17,479 nucleotides of DNA. It comes from Pseudomonadota bacterium. Lineage in GTDB: Bacteria > Pseudomonadota > Alphaproteobacteria > Reyranellales > Reyranellaceae. The translations under genes were made by a program, and so were the position numbers. Under the pieces are notes generated by a model that saw only the letters and a list, made by a program, of their open reading frames with translations, was not told the DNA's origin and did no database searches. The stretch covers positions 1 to 17,479 of the forward strand of contig JAEZIF010000031.1 of the NCBI GenBank assembly GCA_023416135.1, read 5' to 3'. This document shows positions 1 through 8,713 of the stretch, piece by piece (within the stretch, counting starts at the first letter, position 1; the number at the start of each line of letters is the position of its first letter).

Positions 1-1058
<1,058 letters not shown>

Positions 1059-1072
1059 TTCATTCGTTCCGT

Positions 1073-1121
1073 GCAGCGGTCGACGTCCGCTGCCGGCCTT
1101 GTACCCAGGGCATTCGTGCCC
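1073..1121 (+). other. 23S–5S spacer with two hairpins
   Basis: The short spacer between 23S and 5S can fold into two hairpins. GCAGCGG at 1073–1079 pairs with CCGCTGC at 1087–1093. GGGCA at 1108–1112 pairs with TGCCC at 1117–1121 around a TTCG tetraloop. They are probably structures of the precursor transcript used in maturation; no gene is present here. Confidence 0.5.
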
Positions 1122-1148
1122 GGACTTTAAGAACCTCTGCGCTTCGAC

Positions 1149-1266
1149 GACCTGGTGGCAGTAGCGAAGGGTGAACACCCGATCCCATCCCGAACTCGGC
1201 CGTGAAAACTTTCAGCGCCGATGGTACTGTGTCTCAAGACACGGGAGAGTAGGTCGCTGCCAGGTC
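1149..1266 (+). rRNA. rrf: 5S ribosomal RNA
   Basis: About 118 nt following 23S. Helix I is formed by GACCTGG (1149–1155) and CCAGGTC (1260–1266). Between them is the conserved 5S core CCGATCCCATCCCGAACTCG (1179–1198) and the GGGAGAGTAGGTCGCTGCCA-type 3' half. Mature ends may differ by one or two bases. It is co-transcribed with 23S and the downstream initiator tRNA. Confidence 0.96.
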
Positions 1267-1324
1267 TTCCAAGCGCACAGGACCTCTTTCGAGACGATGT
1301 CAAAAGTCAGACGCATGGATTTGC

Positions 1325-1401
<77 letters not shown>

Positions 1402-1411
1402 AATCGAACGA

Positions 1412-1452
1412 AAAGCCCCAGCAACTTCAACGAGTTGCTGGGGTTTTGTTTT
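1412..1452 (+). terminator. Intrinsic terminator of the rRNA operon (possibly bidirectional)
   Basis: CCCCAGCAACT (1416–1426) pairs perfectly with AGTTGCTGGGG (1433–1443), an 11-bp stem with a 6-nt loop, followed by TTTTGTTTT (1444–1452). An AAAA run precedes the stem, so the mirror structure may also end transcription of the minus-strand amidohydrolase gene that stops at 1473. Confidence 0.93.
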
Positions 1453-1472
1453 GTCCGGAGCGGACGGCCGGC

Positions 1473-2615
1473 TCAGTTGATCAGGCCGTAGAACTTGCCC
1501 GCGTTGGTGCAGGTGATCATCCTGGTCACCTCGGGCGAGACCTCGGCGAACTGTTCCTTGATGTACTGCGTGGAGTTCGGCCACACGCCGTCGCCGTGCG
1601 GGTAGTCGGAGCCCCACATCAGGCTCTCCGCGCCCATCTCGTCGATCAGCTTGGCGCCGATGCGGTCGAACTGGAACGTGGCCTTGCACTGGCGGCGCCA
1701 GTAGTCGGACGGCTTCATCTTCAGGCCGAGGTCGGTGAAGCGGTCCTCCCATTCGAAATCCATGCGATCGAGCGCATAGGGAATCCAGCCGCAGCCCGAT
1801 TCGCCGAAGGCGATGCGGATGTTGGGGTAACGCTCCAGCACGTTGGCCGCGATGATCGCCGCCAGGATGTTCACCAGGTTCATCTGGAAGCCGGACACCA
1901 CGGTGAAGAATACCGAGCGGCCGACGCGGCCGGGATGCTTCTGGATCATGTCGGGCGGCACGTTCGGGAAGGTGTGGAAGTGCAGCGGCAGCTGCACGTC
2001 GTTCACCGCCTTCCACAGCGGCTCCCACATCGGGTGCCACATCGGCTCCATGTCCCACGAGCAGGAAAGCTCGAGACCTTTGATGCCCATCCTGGCGACG
2101 CGATGGATCTCCTTCACGGCCGCCTCGATGTCGCCGTAGGGCAGGCAGGCCAGCCCGATATGGCGGTCGGGGTAGTGGCTGCAGAAGGCCTTCAGCCAGT
2201 CGTTGTAGATGCGCAGCATCTCGTTGGCGGCGTCCTTGTCGTTCAGCCGGCCGGCCGCGCCCAGGATGCCGTAGATCACCTCGGCGTCGACGCCGTCGCG
2301 GTCGAGGTCCTTGATGCGCAGGTGCGGGTCGGAGACGCGGCGGATGTCCCTGGCGCCGTCGTCGTAGAGGCCGGTCTCGGCCATCACGTCCACGCGGTGG
2401 TGCTTGCCCTTGACGTACTTGCTGCCGGCCGGGCCGACGCCGTTCTTGAAGCCGAAGCTGGCGCCGTTCCTGGCCGTCCATTTCGGCCCTTCGTCGCTGT
2501 CGACGACGTACGGCATGCGGTCCTTCAACTCGCGCGATGCCATGGACGTGAAGAGGTCCGGCGGCATCCAGGGCATGTCGAGGTGGCAGTCGGCAGAAAT
2601 GCGGTTGTACTGCAT
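1473..2615 (-). CDS. Amidohydrolase family (Amidohydro_2) metal-dependent hydrolase or decarboxylase
   Basis: A 380-residue protein of the metal-dependent amidohydrolase superfamily, Amidohydro_2/ACMSD-like branch, which includes hydrolases and non-oxidative decarboxylases of aromatic acids. The likely metal or catalytic residues sit where expected: D9-x-H11 in ISADCH near the N-terminus, H212/H214 in LHFHTF, E272 in GES, and D337 in SDYPHGDG. It has no signal peptide, so it is probably cytosolic. The chosen ATG has GGGAGC (2621–2626 on the opposite strand) five bases upstream and is followed at once by conserved sequence. The gene is divergent from the SDR operon across a 93-bp gap, and its end faces the rRNA terminator. 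Family assignment is firm; the substrate is unknown. Confidence 0.92.
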   Translation of the reverse strand: MQYNRISADCHLDMPWMPPDLFTSMASRELKDRMPYVVDSDEGPKWTARNGASFGFKNGVGPAGSKYVKGKHHRVDVMAETGLYDDGARDIRRVSDPHLRIKDLDRDGVDAEVIYGILGAAGRLNDKDAANEMLRIYNDWLKAFCSHYPDRHIGLACLPYGDIEAAVKEIHRVARMGIKGLELSCSWDMEPMWHPMWEPLWKAVNDVQLPLHFHTFPNVPPDMIQKHPGRVGRSVFFTVVSGFQMNLVNILAAIIAANVLERYPNIRIAFGESGCGWIPYALDRMDFEWEDRFTDLGLKMKPSDYWRRQCKATFQFDRIGAKLIDEMGAESLMWGSDYPHGDGVWPNSTQYIKEQFAEVSPEVTRMITCTNAGKFYGLIN

Positions 2616-2708
2616 GCTTCGCTCCCTTATTGGCCGGATTGTGCGCGCCTGTCGGGTGAGCCTGCAAGCGTTCCGGCCCGGGGTTTCGACAGGCAAGGGG
2701 AGGCAGCC

Positions 2709-3557
2709 ATGCACAAGATGACGGGACGGGTTGCCGTCGTCACCGGCGCCAGCCGCGGCATCGGCCAGGCGATCGCCGAGTTGTTCGCCGTGGAAGGCGC
2801 CAAGGTCGTCTGCGTGGCGCGGACGATGAACGAGGGCGACCATCAGCTGAAGGGCTCGCTCGCGAGCACGGTCGCCGGAATCAAGGCGGCCGGCGGCGAG
2901 GCGACGGCGGTCGCCGCCGACATTTCTTCCGAGGCCGAATGCCTGAAGCTCGTCGAGGCGGCGCGATCGGCCTATGGGCGCATCGACACGCTCGTGAACA
3001 ATGCCGCTCTCAATTATTACATCCCGACAGCCGACTATCCGACCAATCGCTGGATCAAGGCGTTCGCGGTCAACGTCCACGCGCCGTTCATCCTCGCCAA
3101 GGCCGTCCTGCCCGACATGGTCGCGAGCAGTAGTGGCGCGATCGTCAATATCAGCGCGGGCTCGGCGATCGGGCCGGGCCGCGGACCCTACGAGGACCAG
3201 ACGGTGCGCGGCGGCGTCATGTACGGCGCGAGCAAGGCGGCCCTCGAACGATTCACCCAGGGTCTTGCCCAGGAAGTCGCCCATCACGGCGGCATCGCCG
3301 TTAGCTCTCTGGCGCCGTCGCGCGTGGTGCCGACGCCGGGCACGGTCTATCACAAGCTGGTCGACGGCATCGACGATCCGCGCGGCGAGCCGCCGTCGAT
3401 GATGGCGCGCGCCGCGCTGTTGCTGGCGAGCGAACCGGCGGAGAAGGTCAACGGCCGCGTCACCTACAGCCAGCAGATCCTCAAGGAGTTCGGCTGGATC
3501 GACCAAGGCGTCGGCCGCGGCATCGATGCCGTCGGCTCCGGCTATTCCCAAATCTGA
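2709..3557 (+). CDS. Short-chain dehydrogenase/reductase (SDR)
   Basis: A 282-residue classical SDR, an NAD(P)-dependent oxidoreductase acting on a hydroxy or keto group. Visible motifs are the cofactor-binding TGASRGIG (12–19), NNAA (97–100), catalytic S149 in NISA, and the Y172-x3-K176 pair in YGASK. The length is about 30 residues above a FabG-type enzyme because of an insertion after the cofactor motif (about 40–60) and another before YGASK (about 153–170). The start is supported by AAGGGGAGG just upstream. It is first of four co-directional genes: the next starts 11 bp later. The family is certain and the substrate is not; a cytosolic fatty-acyl or hydroxyacyl reductase is one alternative. 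Confidence 0.93.
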   Translation: MHKMTGRVAVVTGASRGIGQAIAELFAVEGAKVVCVARTMNEGDHQLKGSLASTVAGIKAAGGEATAVAADISSEAECLKLVEAARSAYGRIDTLVNNAALNYYIPTADYPTNRWIKAFAVNVHAPFILAKAVLPDMVASSSGAIVNISAGSAIGPGRGPYEDQTVRGGVMYGASKAALERFTQGLAQEVAHHGGIAVSSLAPSRVVPTPGTVYHKLVDGIDDPRGEPPSMMARAALLLASEPAEKVNGRVTYSQQILKEFGWIDQGVGRGIDAVGSGYSQI

Positions 3558-3568
3558 GCGAGGCGACG

Positions 3569-3994
3569 ATGAAAGCGAGCTGTCTGTGCGGTGCCGTCGC
3601 CTACGAGGTCACGCCGCCGGCATCGGGTTTGAATATCGGCCTGTGCTCCTGCCGTTCCTGCCGCAAAGCGCACGCGGCTCCAGCCAACGTCTATGCCTCG
3701 GTCCCGCGCGCCAACTTCCGCTGGCTGCGTGGCCAGGACAAGACCACTATCTTCGAATCGTCGCCCGGCAAGAACCGCCATTTCTGCTCGGTCTGCGGCT
3801 CGCAGATCATCGCCGAGCATCCGGGCGAGCCCAACGTGCTGCTGCGTGTCGCCCTGCTCGACGACGATCCCGGCACGCGGCCGGTCGAGCACATCTTCCT
3901 CGGCCAGCGGCCGGCATGGTGCGACTGGGACGCCGAGGGCATTCAGCGCTATGAAGAATGGGCGCCGGCAGGGAAGCCCAGGAACCCGCAATGA
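3569..3994 (+). CDS. GFA-domain (CENP-V/GFA) zinc-binding protein
   Basis: A 141-residue single-domain protein of the glutathione-dependent formaldehyde-activating (GFA) fold. The two zinc clusters are visible: C5-x-C7, C26-x-C28-x2-C31 and C73-x2-C76. The family was named after Gfa, proposed to help formaldehyde react with glutathione. Most members in catabolic operons have no proven activity, so a role in aldehyde or thiol adduct handling is inference. The stop codon overlaps the GMC oxidoreductase start (ATGA at 3991–3994), which implies translational coupling. Its position next to an alcohol-oxidising flavoenzyme fits a function on an aldehyde product. Confidence 0.9.
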   Translation: MKASCLCGAVAYEVTPPASGLNIGLCSCRSCRKAHAAPANVYASVPRANFRWLRGQDKTTIFESSPGKNRHFCSVCGSQIIAEHPGEPNVLLRVALLDDDPGTRPVEHIFLGQRPAWCDWDAEGIQRYEEWAPAGKPRNPQ

Positions 3995-5637
3995 CATCCG
4001 AGACCGCTACCCGCCTCGACGGAAAATACGACTACATCATTGTCGGTGCCGGCTCGGCGGGCTGCGTCCTGGCCAATCGCCTGTCCGCCGATCCGCGCTC
4101 GCGGGTGCTGCTCCTGGAAGCCGGCGGCCGCGACAACTGGATCTGGTTCCACATTCCCGTGGGCTATCTGTTCGCCATCGGCAACCCGCGCTCGGACTGG
4201 ATGTTCGAGACCGAGAAGGAGCCGGGGCTGAACGGCCGCAGCCTGAAATACCCGCGCGGCAAGGTGATCGGCGGCTGCTCGGCGATCAACGCCATGATCT
4301 CGATGCGCGGCCAGGCGCAGGACTACGATCACTGGCGTCAGCTCGGCCTGCCCGGCTGGGGGTGGGACGATGTCCGTCCGGTCTTCAGGCGCCTCGACAA
4401 TCATTTCCTCGGCGACACCGAGCATCACGGCGCCGGCGGGGAGTGGAGGGTCGAGGAGCCGCGCGTGCAGTGGGACGTGCTGAACGCGGTTGCCAAGGCC
4501 GCTGTCGAGATGGGCATTCCGGCCACGACCGATTTCAACACCGGCGACAATACCGGCGTCGGCTATTTCCACGTCAACCAGAAGCGTGGTGTGCGCTGGT
4601 CGTCGGCGCGGGCGTTTCTTAAGCCGGTCCTCGGTCGCACCAACCTGCGGCTTGAGACCGGCGTCCTGGCCGAGAAGGTCGTCTTCGAGGGCAAGCGGGC
4701 CGTCGGTGTTCAGTTCCGTCAGAACGGCCGGCTCATCGAGGTTCGTACCAAAGGCGAAGTGATCCTCTCGGCCGGCGCCGTCGCCTCGCCGATGCTGCTG
4801 CAGCTTTCCGGCATCGGTCCGGCCGCGTGGCTGAACGAAATGGCCATCCCTGTCGTCCTCGACAAGCCGGGCGTGGGCAACAATCTGCAGGATCACCTGC
4901 AGCAGCGCGCGATCTTCAAGGTCCAGGGCGTCAAGACGCTGAACGAGACCTATCACTCGCTGAGCGGGCGCGCCCTGATGGGCCTCGAGTACGCGCTGTT
5001 CCAGACCGGCCCGTTGACCATGGCGCCCTCGCAGCTCGGCATCTTCACCAGATCCTCGCCCGATCACGAGCGGGCCAATATCCAGTTCCACGTGCAGCCC
5101 TTGTCGCTCGACAAGTTCGGCGATCCCCTGCATCGCTTTCCGGCCGTCACGGTCAGTGCCTGCAATCTCCAGCCCACGTCCCGCGGCACGGTCCGGCTGC
5201 GCTCGCGCGATCCCGCGGCCAAGCCCGTCATCGCGCCGAACTATCTCGCGACGTTCGAGGATCGCCGTGTCGCCGCCGACGCCATTCGCGTCACCCGCCG
5301 CCTGATGAAGCAGGCGGCACTGCGGGCCTATCGGCCCGAGGAGTTCCTGCCCGGACCGTCGGTCGGCGACGACGACGCCTCGCTGGCCAAGGCCGCCGGC
5401 GACATCGGCACCACCATCTTTCATCCGGTCGGCACGGCGAAGATGGGCATGGCCTCCGATCCCACGGCAGTGGTCGACGAGCGGCTGCGCATGCGCGGCC
5501 TGCAGGGCCTGCGGGTGATTGACGCTTCGGTGATGCCGACCATAACTTCGGGCAACACCAATACCCCCACGATCATGATTGCCGAGAAGGCGTCACGGAT
5601 GGTGATCGAGGACAGCAGGACGATGCCGGCGACATAG
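3991..5637 (+). CDS. GMC family FAD-dependent oxidoreductase (choline/alcohol dehydrogenase type)
   Basis: A 548-residue glucose-methanol-choline oxidoreductase that oxidises a primary alcohol to an aldehyde with FAD. It shows the dinucleotide motif GAGSAG (19–24), GMC signature 1 around PRGKVIGGCSAIN (88–100), signature 2 around AGAVASPMLLQLSGIG (261–276), and the catalytic His–Asn pair: H478 in FHPVGTAKMG and N524 in SGNTNTP. Length is normal for the family. A 33-bp longer frame is open upstream, but the ATG at 3991 overlaps the previous stop, has AGGAA six bases before it, and leaves a usual N-terminus. The neighbouring SDR and GFA protein suggest a multi-step oxidation. Choline itself is unlikely to be provable from context. 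Confidence 0.95.
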   Translation: MTSETATRLDGKYDYIIVGAGSAGCVLANRLSADPRSRVLLLEAGGRDNWIWFHIPVGYLFAIGNPRSDWMFETEKEPGLNGRSLKYPRGKVIGGCSAINAMISMRGQAQDYDHWRQLGLPGWGWDDVRPVFRRLDNHFLGDTEHHGAGGEWRVEEPRVQWDVLNAVAKAAVEMGIPATTDFNTGDNTGVGYFHVNQKRGVRWSSARAFLKPVLGRTNLRLETGVLAEKVVFEGKRAVGVQFRQNGRLIEVRTKGEVILSAGAVASPMLLQLSGIGPAAWLNEMAIPVVLDKPGVGNNLQDHLQQRAIFKVQGVKTLNETYHSLSGRALMGLEYALFQTGPLTMAPSQLGIFTRSSPDHERANIQFHVQPLSLDKFGDPLHRFPAVTVSACNLQPTSRGTVRLRSRDPAAKPVIAPNYLATFEDRRVAADAIRVTRRLMKQAALRAYRPEEFLPGPSVGDDDASLAKAAGDIGTTIFHPVGTAKMGMASDPTAVVDERLRMRGLQGLRVIDASVMPTITSGNTNTPTIMIAEKASRMVIEDSRTMPAT

Positions 5638-5655
5638 CCTTCAGAGGAGGCGGGC

Positions 5656-7221
5656 ATGGGCAAGCGTATGTTCGGCTTGGTTGTGGCGTTGATGGTCGGA
5701 TGGGTGGGCGCTGCCCAGGCGCAGACAACGCTCAGGGTCGTCAACCACTCCGATCTCAAGATCCTTGATCCGATCTGGACCACCGCGTACATCGTCCGCA
5801 ACCACGGCTACATGATCTACGACACGCTGTTCGCGCTGGACGGCAACCTGCAGGTCAAGCCGCAGATGGTCGACAAATGGACGACCTCGGACGACAAGCT
5901 CGTCTGGACCTTTACCTTGCGCGATGGCCTGGAATGGCACGACGGCACGCCCGTCACCTCCGAGGATGTCGTGCCGTCGCTCAAGCGCTGGGCGGCGCGC
6001 GACACGCTGGGGCAGCTGCTGTGGACCAAGGTCGCCGAGATCAAGGCCGCCGACCCCAAGACCTTCGAGATCCGGCTGAAGGCGCCGACCGGCATCATGC
6101 TCGACGCGTTGGGCAAGCCTTCGTCGAACGTGCCCTTCATCATGCCCAAGCGCGTCGCCGAGACCGACCCCTTCAAGCAGATCGAGGACTATACCGGCTC
6201 GGGCCCCTTCATCTTCGTGAAGGACGAGTGGAAGCCCGGCGACAAGACGGTTTACGTCAAGAATCCCAAGTACAAGCCGCGCGCCGAGCCACCGTCGAAC
6301 CTCTCGGGCGGCAAGGTGCCGAAGCTCGATCGGGTCGAATGGGTGGCGATCGCCGATCAGCAAACAGCGGTCAACGCCCTGCTCAAGGGCGAGGTCGACG
6401 TCATCGAGACGCCGCAGCACGACCTGCTCAAGGTCATGGAGGCGGACAGGAACATCAAGCTGCCGAACCTGAACAAGTGGGGCAACCAGTACATCTTCCG
6501 CTTCAACCAGCTGTTCAAGCCGTTCGACAATCCCAAGATCCGGCAGGCCGTGCTCTACGCCTTCAATCAGAAGGACTTCCTCGACGCCGTGATCGGCGAT
6601 CCCAAGTGGTACAAAACCTGCAAGGCGATGTTCATGTGCGACGCGCCCAATGCCAGCTTCAAGGGCTTCGAGGACAAGTTCGATTCGAACTTCAACAAGG
6701 CCCGCGAGCTCCTGAAGGAGGGTGGCTATGACGGCACGCCGGTCGTGCTGATGCATTCGACCGATCTCTATGTGCTGGCCAACCTCGCGCCGGTCGCCAA
6801 GGCGCTGATGGAAAGGGCTGGGTTCAAGGTCGACATGCAGTCGATGGACTGGCAGACGCTGGTCAGCCGGCGCGCCCGCAAGGATCCGCCGGACAAGGGG
6901 GGCTGGAACGCCTTCCTGACCTCGTCGGCATCGGTCGACATCGTCGATCCGCTGTCGAACTCCTACATCAACGCCATCGGCGAGAACGGCTGGTTCGGCT
7001 GGCCCAAGGACGACGAACTGATCAGGCTGCGCGCCGCCTTCGCCGACGAGAGCGATCCCGCCGAGCGCAAGGAACTGGCGCTCGCCATGCAGCTGCGGGT
7101 CTCGGAGAACCCGACCCATGCCTTCGTCGGCCAGTGGTACACGCCGGTGGCCATGCGCAAGAACATCAACGGCATGCTGGAATCCGCCGTCACGATCTTC
7201 TGGAACGTCGAGAAGAAATGA
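5656..7221 (+). CDS. ABC transporter substrate-binding protein, peptide/SBP_bac_5 family
   Basis: A 521-residue periplasmic binding protein of the oligopeptide/nickel type. It has a Sec signal peptide: basic MGKR, a hydrophobic stretch, and cleavage likely after AQA at residue 22. The family pattern follows: YDTLF, FTLRDGLEWHDG and a SEDVV-type helix at about 85–110. Two cysteines in the CKAMFMC segment may form a disulfide. AGAGGAGG (5643–5650) is a strong ribosome-binding site five bases before the ATG, and the gene is 18 bp behind the GMC gene, so it is the last gene of that operon. No permease or ATPase of the Dpp/Opp type is encoded here; it must work with a transporter elsewhere. Confidence 0.94.
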   Translation: MGKRMFGLVVALMVGWVGAAQAQTTLRVVNHSDLKILDPIWTTAYIVRNHGYMIYDTLFALDGNLQVKPQMVDKWTTSDDKLVWTFTLRDGLEWHDGTPVTSEDVVPSLKRWAARDTLGQLLWTKVAEIKAADPKTFEIRLKAPTGIMLDALGKPSSNVPFIMPKRVAETDPFKQIEDYTGSGPFIFVKDEWKPGDKTVYVKNPKYKPRAEPPSNLSGGKVPKLDRVEWVAIADQQTAVNALLKGEVDVIETPQHDLLKVMEADRNIKLPNLNKWGNQYIFRFNQLFKPFDNPKIRQAVLYAFNQKDFLDAVIGDPKWYKTCKAMFMCDAPNASFKGFEDKFDSNFNKARELLKEGGYDGTPVVLMHSTDLYVLANLAPVAKALMERAGFKVDMQSMDWQTLVSRRARKDPPDKGGWNAFLTSSASVDIVDPLSNSYINAIGENGWFGWPKDDELIRLRAAFADESDPAERKELALAMQLRVSENPTHAFVGQWYTPVAMRKNINGMLESAVTIFWNVEKK

Positions 7222-7229
7222 CTGAAAAA

Positions 7230-7304
7230 ACCGCGGGCCTCCAGGTCCGCTGACGCGCATTCACATGCGCGCTTGATCATGATGCGGGCCTGGAGGCCCG
7301 CGGT
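7230..7304. repeat. Long inverted repeat with nested hairpin; minus-strand terminator candidate
   Basis: The arms at 7230–7250 and 7284–7304 are 21 nt each and complementary with one mismatch. Inside them CGCGCAT (7254–7260) pairs with ATGCGCG (7265–7271) around TCAC. There is no T-run on the plus strand after it, but on the minus strand the structure is followed by six T (7230–7225). It therefore looks like a terminator for transcripts coming from the right, which is where the mmsA remnant ends. It may also belong to a dispersed palindromic repeat family. Confidence 0.75.
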
Positions 7305-7314
7305 CCGATGAGGC

Positions 7315-7425
7315 CTAACTCCTCGCCTTGAAGGCGAACTCCGCGCCGGTCTTGAGCTTGGTGCAGAAGCGCACGCCTTCCCTTCCGATCTTGACGTTGT
7401 TGGCGAACGCGCGGGCGGAATCGCG
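7315..7425 (-). pseudogene. Remnant of the 3' end of mmsA (methylmalonate-semialdehyde dehydrogenase)
   Basis: A decayed copy of the C-terminal end of the mmsA gene found intact at 16207. By eye it aligns in three blocks: 7319–7347 with 16211–16239 (29/29 identical), 7348–7381 with 16273–16306 (33/34), and 7385–7425 with 16406–16446 (39/41). Two pieces are missing, 33 and net 96 nt, both multiples of three, so the frame is still open: it reads FANNVKIG, then EGVRFCTKLKT, then GAEFAFKARS. A stop lies at the same end as in the intact gene. It has no start or catalytic domain and cannot encode a dehydrogenase. Confidence 0.88.
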
Positions 7426-7506
7426 GAGAACACATGGTGCGGGGAGATGTTCCTGCACGATGAGCAGTATGCCGAATATCCCAATAATTTCTGCGTTAAA
7501 GAATAA
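7423..7506 (+). pseudogene. Possible truncated 3' coding tail of an unidentified gene
   Basis: Immediately after similarity to mmsA stops, the plus strand has a frame running to TAA at 7504–7506. It reads AENTWCGEMFLHDEQY followed by AEYPNNFCVKE. The residue mixture looks protein-like and no usable start lies in the new DNA. I do not recognise the family. It could be the broken end of a gene carried in with the cassette, or chance. Confidence 0.22.
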
Positions 7507-7517
7507 TATCGAAATTC
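7481..7517. promoter_or_regulatory. Candidate operator upstream of the Pot-like transporter operon
   Basis: This AT-rich stretch in a GC-rich region holds CCAATAATTTC (7481–7491) and, on the minus strand, GAATTTCGATATTA (7517–7504). Both recur upstream of the enolase gene: CCAATAATTTC is identical at 14051–14061, and the 14-mer matches 13 of 14 at 14037–14050. It ends one base before the TTGACA of the putative promoter. The most likely binder is the GntR/FCD regulator encoded at 13260–13973; this is inference. Confidence 0.55.
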
Positions 7518-7518
7518 T

Positions 7519-7548
7519 TTGACAAAGGCGGACATCTCGATCCATGCT
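7519..7548 (+). promoter_or_regulatory. Putative sigma-70-type promoter of the transporter operon
   Basis: A perfect TTGACA at 7519–7524 is followed after 18 bp by CATGCT (7543–7548), a weak −10 box. Transcription would start near 7555, about 40 bases before the binding-protein start codon. The −35 is convincing and the −10 is not. Confidence 0.45.
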
Positions 7549-7595
7549 CAAGGCTGAAATTTTCATCCGGCATTCACGATCGGGAAGGGGAGCAA

Positions 7596-8648
7596 ATGGC
7601 AGAATTCGTTTTGTCGCGCCGTCGTTTCGTCAAGGCCACGACGACGGTCGGCGCCGCGGCGCTTGCAGCGCCGTGGGTCGCGACGAGCGCCCGCGCGGCA
7701 GGCCAGCTGGTGTTCGCTGGTTTCGGCGGCAGCTACCAGGCGGGCCAGACCAAGGCGCTGTTCGAGCCGTTCGAAAAGGAAACAGGAATCAAGATCGTCC
7801 AGACGACTGGCGTCGACTTGGCCAAGCTCCGCGCCATGGTGCAGGCGGGCAACGTCGAATGGGACTTCATTTCGCTGCCGGACCGCTTGCGCTACACGGC
7901 CGTTCGCGACGGACTCCTGACGCCGCTCGACTATGGTGTGATCGACAAGAGCAAGATCGTGCCGGAGCTGGTGAGCGAGTATGCCATCGGTGGCGTGACC
8001 ATCCCGATGCTGCTTACCTACAGCACGAAGGCATTCAACGCCGGGACCGCTCCCAAGACCTGGGCGGAGTTCTGGGACCTGGGCAAGTTCAAGGGCCAGC
8101 GCGGCATGTACAATGGGCCGGTCTACTCGCTCGAATTTGCTCTGCTTGCCGACGGTGTACCGAAGGACAAGCTTTACCCGCTCGACGTCGACCGCGCGTT
8201 CAAGAGTCTCGACCGGATCAAGTCGAAGCTGCATTGGTGGTCGCAGATGTCCCAGCCCGGACCCTTGCTGAAGAGTGGGGAGATCGTGCTGACGCCATGG
8301 GTGCGTACGATCTCGCACATGCTCGAAGGCGAGCCCCTGGGCATCAGCTACGATGGTGCGGCGCTCACGTTCGAAGCCTGGGTCGTGCCGAAGGGCGGCA
8401 AGAATCCGGCCAATGCGATGAAGTTCATAAACTTCGCGCTTCAGGCCAGGCAGCAGGCGGAACTCACCAAGTATATCGCCTTCGGTCCCACCAACCTCGC
8501 AGCGATGCCGATGGTCGACCCGAAGGTCGCTGCGCTCCTGTCGTCGGCGCCGCAGAACATGGAAAAAGGGTTCCTGCTGCAGGGCGACTGGTGGGGGCCC
8601 AATCTCGACAAGCTGACGGAGCGTTGGAACGCCTGGAGCTTGCGCTAG
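7596..8648 (+). CDS. ABC transporter substrate-binding protein, PotD-like (polyamine/opine type)
   Basis: A 350-residue periplasmic binding protein of the spermidine/putrescine-type family. The N-terminus is a Tat signal: SRRRFVK at 7–13, a hydrophobic alanine-rich stretch, and probable cleavage after ARA near residue 34, so it would be exported folded. The mature part begins LVFAGFGGSYQAGQ, usual for this group. AAGGGGAG precedes the ATG. It is the first gene of an operon with RidA, ATPase, two permeases and a PLP enzyme. PotD-family proteins bind polyamines but also amino acids, opines and other small charged compounds, so the ligand is open. Confidence 0.93.
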   Translation: MAEFVLSRRRFVKATTTVGAAALAAPWVATSARAAGQLVFAGFGGSYQAGQTKALFEPFEKETGIKIVQTTGVDLAKLRAMVQAGNVEWDFISLPDRLRYTAVRDGLLTPLDYGVIDKSKIVPELVSEYAIGGVTIPMLLTYSTKAFNAGTAPKTWAEFWDLGKFKGQRGMYNGPVYSLEFALLADGVPKDKLYPLDVDRAFKSLDRIKSKLHWWSQMSQPGPLLKSGEIVLTPWVRTISHMLEGEPLGISYDGAALTFEAWVVPKGGKNPANAMKFINFALQARQQAELTKYIAFGPTNLAAMPMVDPKVAALLSSAPQNMEKGFLLQGDWWGPNLDKLTERWNAWSLR

Positions 8649-8674
8649 GCCCGCTGCGAGCAACAGCACCTCAT

Positions 8675-8696
8675 GCGGGAGCGAAGCGGCTCCCGC
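8675..8696 (+). other. Intercistronic hairpin after the binding-protein gene
   Basis: GCGGGAGC (8675–8682) pairs with GCTCCCGC (8689–8696) around GAAGCG, and no T-run follows. Such stems behind binding-protein genes often protect the upstream message from 3' decay and give it higher expression than the membrane genes; that role is inference here. Confidence 0.55.
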
Positions 8697-8713
8697 CTCA
8701 TCGGGAAGGAAGC

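Noticed and set aside
3949..5424. 491-residue minus-strand open frame opposite the GMC gene
   Set aside because: High-GC antisense shadow with low-complexity composition and no family motifs; the plus strand has full GMC motifs.
5641..7260. 539-residue minus-strand open frame opposite the SBP_bac_5 gene
   Set aside because: Antisense shadow; the plus strand has a signal peptide, ribosome-binding site and family motifs.
7328..7522. 64-residue plus-strand open frame in the junction region
   Set aside because: Mostly the reverse of the mmsA remnant, with no ribosome-binding site; not a credible small gene.
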